Assembly (NCBI GenBank): GCA_035687725.1
Contig: DASRVB010000018.1
Span: 1-7,363, forward strand
Direction: 5' to 3'
Length of the DNA stretch: 7,363 nucleotides
DNA from: JAICNR01 sp035687725
Lineage (GTDB): Bacteria > Gemmatimonadota > Gemmatimonadetes > JACCXV01 > JAHWKZ01
Below, one piece after another: positions 1 to 4,575 of the stretch. Each line of letters opens with the position of its first letter. Position 1 is the first letter of the stretch. The notes beneath the pieces were generated by a model. It was not told the DNA's origin, ran no database searches, and worked only from the letters and a program-made list of their open reading frames with translations. The position numbers and the translations under genes were made by a program.

Positions 1-106
1 CCGTCCACGCATCCGTCCGGATGCAGCGGTGGCAACGTCGCCCGGGCAGCGCCCGGAACCATGCGCGTGGGAGGTGCCTCGAACCCGCGAGCGAAAGGAC
101 GAAACC
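1..106 (+). other. Leader with short hairpins upstream of copy A
   Basis: No gene is supported here; the ORFs that run through it are upstream extensions of later frames. Three short inverted repeats are visible: GCATCCG/CGGATGC (9-15 with 18-24), CCGGGC/GCCCGG (42-47 with 51-56) and CTCG/CGAG (78-81 with 88-91). They could form a structured 5' leader, or the first could be the tail of an upstream gene's terminator. I tried to match known riboswitch classes by eye and recognised none. The ribosome-binding site AAAGGA at 94-99 belongs to the next gene. Confidence 0.3.
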
Positions 107-820
107 ATGGGTGCCATCTCACACAGCGAGCCACGCGTCAACCTCTCCCACTCGGTGCCGCCCTTCGACGGCGCCCCGTATCTCGCCACGCGGCTGGAGA
201 CCGACCTCTGCAACGTCACGCTCCTGCCGCGCGCGCCGATCCACGAGCTGCTCGACTTCGCGTTTCTCCAGTCCACGCGGAACGGGCTCTGGTCCGTGCT
301 CGTCCTGGACGACGACTCCTGCGTCTCGCTCGAGCGGAACGGCCGGATCCAGCCCGGACGCGCGCAGCCGGTCGACACGCGGATCGCGGTTCACGAGCTC
401 GAGCCGTGCGCCGAGATTCCCGGCTCGGAGGAGATGCTCGAGCGGCTCGAGCGCCTGGCGGCGCTCTGGGCCTCGCAGGCCGACGACGCCCCGGGTCCCG
501 ACCAGCTGAAGGGGGGCCGGCTGGCGAGCCCCGAGGAGATCGAGGAGTTCGCGGGCAGAAATCCCGAGGGGATACCGACGGGACTCGGCCGTTGCGAGGA
601 ATGCGGCGAATGGACCGGCTGGTGCCTGGACCCTGCCGCGGAGGGGCCGCCGGCGCTGGTGCCCGTCTACTGCAAGTGCCTCAACACCACCTGCTGCGCG
701 CGCTGCGACGAGCCGTTCGCCGAGCGCACGATCCACGGGTGCTGGTGGGACGCGGCGGTGGGAACGCTGCGCTACGTGCCGGGCAGGCTCGCGCTCGGCC
801 ATCGCTGCGCCGACGCGTGA
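107..820 (+). CDS. Cysteine-rich (zinc-ribbon-like) protein of unknown family, copy A
   Basis: 237 residues; family not recognised. The ATG at 107 is preferred over an upstream in-frame start at 29 because AAAGGA (94-99) lies 7 bases before it and similarity to the paralogue at 2078-2809 begins just after it. The N-terminal half (about residues 15-105) shares GxPYLATR (22-29), LLPR and a DSC...RxxP...PC pattern with the paralogue. A charged variable linker (about 106-155) follows. The C-terminal part (158-234) holds Cys 163, 166, 173, 189, 191, 197, 200 and 234 plus His232, all aligned in copy B. The CxxC pairs suggest one or two structural metal sites, probably zinc; this is inference. There is no signal peptide or membrane segment, so it is likely cytoplasmic. 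Its TGA overlaps the yhbY start (GTGA), implying translational coupling and a possible link to ribosome or RNA biology. Confidence 0.85.
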   Translation: MGAISHSEPRVNLSHSVPPFDGAPYLATRLETDLCNVTLLPRAPIHELLDFAFLQSTRNGLWSVLVLDDDSCVSLERNGRIQPGRAQPVDTRIAVHELEPCAEIPGSEEMLERLERLAALWASQADDAPGPDQLKGGRLASPEEIEEFAGRNPEGIPTGLGRCEECGEWTGWCLDPAAEGPPALVPVYCKCLNTTCCARCDEPFAERTIHGCWWDAAVGTLRYVPGRLALGHRCADA

Positions 821-827
821 CCGTCGG
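810..827 (+). promoter_or_regulatory. Hairpin holding the stop/start overlap of copy A and yhbY
   Basis: CCGACG (810-815) pairs perfectly with CGTCGG (822-827). The six-base loop CGTGAC contains both the TGA stop of copy A and the GTG start of yhbY. No clear Shine-Dalgarno sequence precedes this GTG, so yhbY translation probably depends on ribosomes arriving from copy A and opening this stem. The base pairing is seen; the regulatory role is inference. Confidence 0.4.
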
Positions 828-1149
828 GCGGACGCGAAGCGGCCCGAACGCGCTCACAAGCCGACAGAAGGGCCGGCTCCGGAGCCTCGCGCACTCCCTG
901 GAGCCGGCCGTGCTCGTCGGCCGCGCGGGCATTACCGACGCGGTCGTGCGCGAGGTGGATGACGCGCTCGAGGCCCGCGAGCTCATCAAGGTCCGGCTCG
1001 CCGGCGACCGGGAGGAGCGCGAACGCGCGGCGGCCGCGATCGCCGGGCGGACGGCCTCCGAGCTCGCCGGGCAGATCGGTCGGGTCGCGATCCTCTACCG
1101 CAGGAATCCCGATCCGGCCAGGCGGAAGGTCGATCTTCCTCCCGACTGA
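817..1149 (+). CDS. yhbY: YhbY/CRS1-type RNA-binding protein
   Basis: 110 residues from a GTG start, close to the family's usual length of about 100. It matches E. coli YhbY along its whole length: an LTSRQKGRLRSLAH-type opening helix (about 13-26), the GxxG RNA-binding loop GRAG at 35-38 followed by IT, an ALEARELIKV segment (50-59), and the closing ILYR and basic tail ending in LPPD. YhbY proteins are small single-domain CRM proteins that bind the pre-50S ribosomal subunit, and the fold is KH-like. The start is set by the overlap with the TGA of copy A (GTGA) and by the match beginning about 13 residues later. A short extra N-terminal stretch (residues 1-12) is rich in Arg and Gly. Expression is probably coupled to copy A. 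Function is well supported by family similarity. Confidence 0.93.
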   Translation: MTVGRTRSGPNALTSRQKGRLRSLAHSLEPAVLVGRAGITDAVVREVDDALEARELIKVRLAGDREERERAAAAIAGRTASELAGQIGRVAILYRRNPDPARRKVDLPPD

Positions 1150-1155
1150 CTCGGG
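1141..1155 (+). other. Stop-codon hairpin of yhbY
   Basis: CCCGA (1141-1145) and TCGGG (1151-1155) form a perfect five-pair stem. Its loop CTGAC contains the yhbY stop codon TGA (1147-1149). No T-run follows, so a classic intrinsic terminator is unlikely. It is one of five similar stop-codon hairpins in this window. Confidence 0.3.
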
Positions 1156-1170
1156 CTCGCCGACTGACTC
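1142..1170 (+). repeat. Short direct repeat after yhbY
   Basis: CCGACTGACTC occurs at 1142-1152 and again at 1160-1170, 18 bases apart start to start. The first copy includes the yhbY stop codon. TTGAAA (1176-1181), a possible -35 element, lies just downstream, but no convincing -10 sits at the right distance. The repeat could be an operator for the outer-membrane gene or simple slippage; nothing else supports a role. Confidence 0.3.
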
Positions 1171-1265
1171 CACCCTTGAAATGGTATGGCGGATTCCCCT
1201 ACCGCGGCCCCAGATTTCGCCAGCGCTCCACGAGGAGCGCGGTGGACATCCCCTTGAGGAGGCAT

Positions 1266-1955
1266 ATGGGCAGAGCAAGGTCGTGGCTCGCAATCGGGGC
1301 GGTCGCGCTGGTCGTGTCGGCCATGAGCGCGGCGCCGGGGCACGCGCAGAGACCGCTCGAAGTCACGGTCGGGGCGCACGTCGGCGGATCGATCTTCACG
1401 GAATTCCTCGAGCAGCGCGCGAACGGTGGCGAGCGCGAACTCGTAGCCAAGACCTCGCCCACGATCGGCGGGTCGATCTCGCTGTCGAAGTGGGACTTCT
1501 CCGAGGTGCGGCTCAGCGCGGACTGGTCCGGCACGGAAATCGAGTTTCAGGACGACTCCGGCGACGACTCCGACGATCTCGACGAGGAAGGCCTCGCCGA
1601 CGTGAACCTCGTGCTCGCGCAGCTCGCGATCGTGCGCCACATCATGCCCCGCGACGCGACGATCTCGCCCTATCTGCTCCTGGGCGTCAACCTGGGCATG
1701 TGGGCGCTCGACGAGGACGCCGGTGGCGAGATCGGAGCCGAGGAGGAGACGCAGGTGCGGTTCGGGGCGACGACCGGGATCGGGATGCGGTTCGCGGCGT
1801 CGCCGCGCATGGGGTTCAAGGTCGAGATCGACCGGTCCACGGTCGGAAACCCGTTCGACGGCAAGAGCGCCTTCCGGATCGGCGGCGACACGTTCGACGA
1901 GCCGTCGACGCTGGGCGTGCTCCGGCTGCTGGCGGGTCTGGCCTACACGTTCTGA
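1266..1955 (+). CDS. Small exported beta-barrel-like outer-membrane protein
   Basis: 229 residues. The ATG at 1266 is chosen because GAGGAGG (1256-1262) precedes it and a signal peptide begins there: MGRARSW, a hydrophobic core at about 8-20, and a likely cleavage after GHA at 27. The mature part alternates polar and hydrophobic residues in strand-like stretches (about 31-43, 66-74, 79-94, 112-126, 132-146, 163-176, 182-190, 217-229) separated by charged loops. The chain ends in Phe (AYTF), the usual terminal aromatic of barrels inserted by the BAM complex. Length and layout resemble eight-stranded OmpA/OmpX-like porin-family proteins. An acidic run at 96-108 (mostly Asp, Glu and Ser) probably sits in an external loop and might bind calcium. 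Family membership is inferred from pattern, and the cargo or partner is unknown. Confidence 0.75.
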   Translation: MGRARSWLAIGAVALVVSAMSAAPGHAQRPLEVTVGAHVGGSIFTEFLEQRANGGERELVAKTSPTIGGSISLSKWDFSEVRLSADWSGTEIEFQDDSGDDSDDLDEEGLADVNLVLAQLAIVRHIMPRDATISPYLLLGVNLGMWALDEDAGGEIGAEEETQVRFGATTGIGMRFAASPRMGFKVEIDRSTVGNPFDGKSAFRIGGDTFDEPSTLGVLRLLAGLAYTF

Positions 1956-1993
1956 GCGGAACGGCCGCGCCGGGCGCTCTCTCGGCGCGGCCG
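1948..1993 (+). terminator. Tandem hairpins after the outer-membrane gene (possible terminator)
   Basis: Two stems follow each other. CGTTC (1948-1952) pairs with GAACG (1959-1963) around the stop codon TGA (1953-1955). A stronger 11-pair stem, CGGCCGCGCCG (1962-1972) with CGGCGCGGCCG (1983-1993), encloses a 10-base loop; the two stems share bases 1962-1963. The second is strong enough to halt polymerase or block 3' decay, but no T-run follows, so it is not a textbook intrinsic terminator. Confidence 0.45.
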
Positions 1994-1995
1994 CC

Positions 1996-2028
1996 ACGCC
2001 CGGGGAGTGACGCCCGGGTGACGCCCGG
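1996..2028 (+). repeat. Tandem repeat before copy B
   Basis: GTGACGCCCGG is present twice in perfect tandem (2007-2017 and 2018-2028), and its core ACGCCCGG also occurs at 1996-2003. GGGAG (2003-2007) and CTCCC (2029-2033) flank the pair and could close a larger stem. The tract is intergenic, about 50 bases upstream of copy B. It could be a slippage product or a clustered protein-binding site. Confidence 0.5.
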
Positions 2029-2077
2029 CTCCCAGGTTGCGGGGGTTCGCCAAGGACCTCCGCGCCGAGGAGTCGAC

Positions 2078-2809
2078 GTGATCGCCAGCCACCGAAGCGG
2101 CAGCCCGCCCGTGGGCCTGAGCCTCTTCCTTCCCGCCTTCGAGGGCACCCCGTATCTGGCGACGCGGATCGAGCCGGAGCTGTTCCACATCCTGTTGCTT
2201 CCCCGAGAATGGCCGCTGTACAGCCAGCTCAACGTGGCCTTCCGACAGGCGGAGGCGAACCGCCTGCCGACGTACTTCCTCCTGACCCCCGACAGCTGCC
2301 TGTGGCTCCGGACCGACGGCTCGGTGCTGCCCGCCCGCGCCGAGCCGCGCGAGCTCACGGTCGCGGTGGGCAAGCTCGTCCCGTGCGAGATCCTGCCGCC
2401 TGACCCCGATCCTGGGGGGCGCGCCGAGAAGCTCCGCGAGTACGCGAGCCGCCAGGGGCACCGGACGATCTGGAGCGACCCGGCCCGCGGCGGCTGGTCG
2501 CCTTCGCCCGAGGAGGCCGACGCGCTGGCGGGGGAGAGCGAGGACGGGGTGCCGAGGGGCCTCGAGCGGTGCCCGGAATGCGGGGACTGGCGGGGGGAAT
2601 GTCTCGATCCCAGGGGCGGCGCCACGCCCCTCGTCCTGCCGGTCTGCTGCCTCTGCGAGAACGACAACGAGTGCGCGGGATGCGGCGGCCTCCTCTTCGA
2701 GCGCCGGCTCCAGTGCAACTGGTTCGACGAGGAGGAGCACGCGCTCCACTACGTGCCCGGCTTCCACGCGCTCGACCACGTCTGCGGGATGGACGGCCCG
2801 GCCGGCTGA
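2078..2809 (+). CDS. Cysteine-rich (zinc-ribbon-like) protein of unknown family, copy B
   Basis: 243 residues from a GTG start at 2078, chosen because GAGGAG (2067-2072) sits 5 bases upstream and similarity to copy A starts soon after; the long ORF further upstream is only open frame across the preceding gene. It is a paralogue of copy A: GTPYLATR at 23-30, LLPR, a DSC...PARAEP segment, PCEI, a diverged linker (about 108-158), then a Cys-rich end. By hand alignment 35 of 77 positions of that end are identical without gaps. Aligned metal-ligand candidates are Cys 165, 168, 175, 191, 193, 199, 202, 236 and His234; Cys190 and Cys213 are extra. A conserved YVPG (225-228) precedes the final HxC. 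No signal peptide or membrane segment is seen. Function is unknown; zinc binding is inference. It is separated from copy A by yhbY and the outer-membrane gene. Confidence 0.85.
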   Translation: MIASHRSGSPPVGLSLFLPAFEGTPYLATRIEPELFHILLLPREWPLYSQLNVAFRQAEANRLPTYFLLTPDSCLWLRTDGSVLPARAEPRELTVAVGKLVPCEILPPDPDPGGRAEKLREYASRQGHRTIWSDPARGGWSPSPEEADALAGESEDGVPRGLERCPECGDWRGECLDPRGGATPLVLPVCCLCENDNECAGCGGLLFERRLQCNWFDEEEHALHYVPGFHALDHVCGMDGPAG

Positions 2810-2822
2810 CGCGGCCGGGGCC
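2795..2822 (+). other. Stop-codon hairpin of copy B
   Basis: CCCGGCCG (2797-2804) pairs with CGGCCGGG (2812-2819), and GG/CC can continue the stem (2795-2796 with 2821-2822) past a one-base bulge. The loop GCTGACG carries the TGA stop codon (2807-2809). No T-run follows, so it is either a non-canonical terminator or a 3'-end stabiliser. Confidence 0.4.
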
Positions 2823-2872
2823 CGGATCGGACCGCTTCCGGAGAGCGGCGGAGCGGGTGTACGTTCCCGGTC

Positions 2873-4207
2873 ATGGATCTCGACGGGTTCATGTCCGACG
2901 TCACGCGCAGGAACCCGGGGGAGCCGGAGTTCCACCAGGCGGTCCGCGAGTTCGTCGAGAAGGTCCTGCCGGTCGTGAACGCCGACGAGCGCTACGGCAA
3001 GGCGCGCGTCCTCGAGCGCATGGTCGAGCCCGACCGCGTGATCATGTTCCGGGTGGTGTGGGAAGACGACGACCGGGCGATCCAGGTCAACCGCGGCTAT
3101 CGGGTCCAGTTCAACAACGCGATCGGCCCCTACAAGGGTGGTCTGCGGTTCGATCCCAGCGTCAACCTCTCGATCCTCAAGTTCCTCGGCTTCGAGCAGA
3201 CGTTCAAGAACAGCCTGACGACGCTCCCGATGGGCGGCGGCAAGGGAGGCGCCGACTTCGATCCCAAAGGCCGCTCGGACGACGAGGTCATGCGCTTCTG
3301 CCAGTCGTTCATGACGGGCCTCGCCCGCTACATCGGCAAGGACGTCGACATCCCGGCCGGCGACATCGGCGTCGGATCCCGCGAGGTCGGCTATCTGTTC
3401 GGCCAGTACAAGCGCATTCAGAACGAGTGGAGCGGGGCGCTCACGGGGAAGGGCCCTGCCTACGGCGGGAGTCCGCTTCGCACGGAGGCCACGGGCTATG
3501 GCTGCGTGTACTTCGCGCGCGAGGTCCTGGCGCGGGCCGACGAGGTCCTCGAGGGGAAGACGTGCGCGATCTCCGGCTCGGGCAACGTCGCACAGTACAC
3601 GGCCGAGAAGCTGATCGAGCTCGGCGCGCGCGTGGTCACGATGTCGGACCGCCGCGGGTTCGTGCACGACCCGAAGGGATGGACGCCCGAGAAGGTGCGC
3701 TGGGTGGAAGAGCTCAAGACCGCGCGCCACGGCGGCATCGACGAGTACGCCCGCGAATGGGGCGCCGCCTTCCATCCCGGGGAGTCGCCCTGGTCGGTGC
3801 CATGCGACGTGGCGTTTCCCTGCGCCACGCAGAACGAGCTCGACGAAGAGGATGCGCGCACGCTGATCGCGAACGGGTGCCGGCTCGTCTGCGAAGGCGC
3901 CAACATGCCGGTGACGTACGAGGCATCGAAGGTGTTCGAGGCCGCGCGGGTCTCGCACGCGCCCGGCAAGGCCGCCAACGCTGGCGGCGTCGCGATCTCC
4001 GGCCTGGAGATGGCGCAGAATGCCATGCGGATGAGCTGGAGCCGGGAAGAGGTCGACGAGCGGCTCCGCGCCATCATGCGACAGATCCACGAGCGGTGCG
4101 TCGAGCACGGCTACGGGACCGACGGCTGGGTCGACTACGTGCGGGGGGCCAACGTGGCGGGGTTCCTCAAGGTCGCCGACGCCATGCTCGCCTTCGGCGT
4201 CGTCTGA
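2873..4207 (+). CDS. gdhA: Glutamate dehydrogenase, hexameric, probably NADP-specific
   Basis: 444 residues, almost the same length as E. coli GdhA (447), with close similarity throughout. The enzyme makes glutamate from 2-oxoglutarate, ammonium and reduced cofactor, the high-ammonium route of nitrogen assimilation, in the cytoplasm. The substrate domain includes GPYKGGLRF with Lys88, the run through Lys112, the catalytic-lysine motif GGGKGG (Lys124), and PAGDIGVG with Asp164. The nucleotide domain has the GSGNVA dinucleotide loop at 235-240 and SDRRG at 258-262. The two arginines after that second strand would suit the 2'-phosphate of NADPH, which together with the E. coli-like sequence favours NADP; this is inference. 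PCATQNELD, EGANMP and APGKAANAGGVA are intact. The ATG at 2873 is supported by N-terminal similarity, but no Shine-Dalgarno sequence sits at normal distance. It appears to be transcribed alone. Confidence 0.97.
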   Translation: MDLDGFMSDVTRRNPGEPEFHQAVREFVEKVLPVVNADERYGKARVLERMVEPDRVIMFRVVWEDDDRAIQVNRGYRVQFNNAIGPYKGGLRFDPSVNLSILKFLGFEQTFKNSLTTLPMGGGKGGADFDPKGRSDDEVMRFCQSFMTGLARYIGKDVDIPAGDIGVGSREVGYLFGQYKRIQNEWSGALTGKGPAYGGSPLRTEATGYGCVYFAREVLARADEVLEGKTCAISGSGNVAQYTAEKLIELGARVVTMSDRRGFVHDPKGWTPEKVRWVEELKTARHGGIDEYAREWGAAFHPGESPWSVPCDVAFPCATQNELDEEDARTLIANGCRLVCEGANMPVTYEASKVFEAARVSHAPGKAANAGGVAISGLEMAQNAMRMSWSREEVDERLRAIMRQIHERCVEHGYGTDGWVDYVRGANVAGFLKVADAMLAFGVV

Positions 4208-4217
4208 CACGCCGAGG
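4192..4217 (+). other. Stop-codon hairpin of gdhA
   Basis: CTTCGGCGT (4192-4200) pairs with ACGCCGAGG (4209-4217): nine pairs, one of them G-T. The loop CGTCTGAC contains the TGA stop codon (4205-4207). The downstream bases are C-rich without a T-run. It may end or protect the gdhA transcript. Confidence 0.4.
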
Positions 4218-4255
4218 CCCACCCTGTGTTCCGGGAATTCCTCCTCCGGCCGCTT

Positions 4256-4302
4256 GGTTCGGTAAGCCGCCTGACTGAGTTCCGGGTACGGTTCGGATAC
4301 CC
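4256..4302 (+). repeat. Spaced direct repeats upstream of the OmdA-like gene
   Basis: GGTTCGGTAAGCC (4256-4268) and GGTTCGGATACCC (4290-4302) share the first seven bases and most of the rest, 34 bases apart, roughly three helical turns. The second copy lies within an imperfect palindrome, GGGTA (4284-4288) with TACCC (4298-4302). TATGAG (4303-4308), a weak -10-like hexamer, follows directly. The arrangement would suit a regulator binding on one DNA face upstream of the gene at 4333, but no regulator is identified. Confidence 0.3.
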
Positions 4303-4332
4303 TATGAGTCCACTCCACCAACGGGAGGACGC

Positions 4333-4554
4333 ATGCCAGGGATATCCGATACCCGCACGATTCCGCACCCGATGCACCACGTCCCGTCCGAGCTGGGAGC
4401 CTTCCTTTCCAGCGATGCCCGGATCGAGCAGGCCTACGAGCGGCTGACGCTCTCGGGCCGCCGGGAGCTCACCGAATGGATCGAGAGCGGGGTGACCCCG
4501 GTAGAGCGCCGCAGCCGCGCCCGCCAGGCGGCGGCGATGATCCGGGGACTCTGA
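4333..4554 (+). CDS. Small protein resembling the C-terminal OmdA/YdeI domain
   Basis: 73 residues. The ATG has GGGAGG (4323-4328) four bases upstream, so this small gene is likely real. Residues about 18-73 (PSELGAFLSSD, an aromatic residue, L-S-GRRELTEWIES, ERRSRARQAAAMI) follow the pattern of the C-terminal helical domain of the YdeI/OmpD-associated family, in which full proteins of about 190 residues end in 'ppdl..aL...p.a...f..l....rreyl.wI..A...eTR.rRi......l..G'. Here the N-terminal YdhG/YdeI-like domain is absent and the gene starts cleanly with its own ribosome-binding site, so it is a stand-alone domain rather than a broken gene. The family has been linked to bacteriocin protection and stress survival, but the molecular activity is unclear. 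It lies 21 bases before the ubiB-like gene and is probably co-transcribed with it. The assignment is from memory of the family pattern. Confidence 0.72.
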   Translation: MPGISDTRTIPHPMHHVPSELGAFLSSDARIEQAYERLTLSGRRELTEWIESGVTPVERRSRARQAAAMIRGL

Positions 4555-4575
4555 CAGGTCGTTGATCTCCCCCAC

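Noticed and set aside
29..106. A longer N-terminus for copy A
   Set aside because: There is no ribosome-binding site for the start at 29, and similarity to copy B begins after 107, where a good AAAGGA site is present.
1..106. A riboswitch or tRNA in the leader
   Set aside because: The short hairpins do not match the conserved core of any class I could recall, and no cloverleaf can be drawn.
1176..1265. A TTG start 30 codons upstream for the outer-membrane gene
   Set aside because: It would bury the signal peptide; the ATG at 1266 has a strong ribosome-binding site and begins the signal sequence directly.
959..2077. An N-terminal extension of copy B across the outer-membrane gene
   Set aside because: The extension is low-complexity and overlaps yhbY and a signal-peptide gene in other frames; GTG at 2078 with GAGGAG fits the paralogue alignment.
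2569..4278. A 569-residue + strand frame overlapping gdhA
   Set aside because: It is Arg/Gly/Ala-rich, in a different frame from the near-identical-to-family gdhA, and extends into copy B and the following gap.
1943..4321. A 792-residue open frame on the - strand across copy B and gdhA
   Set aside because: It is antisense to two well-supported genes, has low-complexity His/Arg/Ala/Val-rich composition and no recognisable domain; long antisense frames are expected at this GC content.
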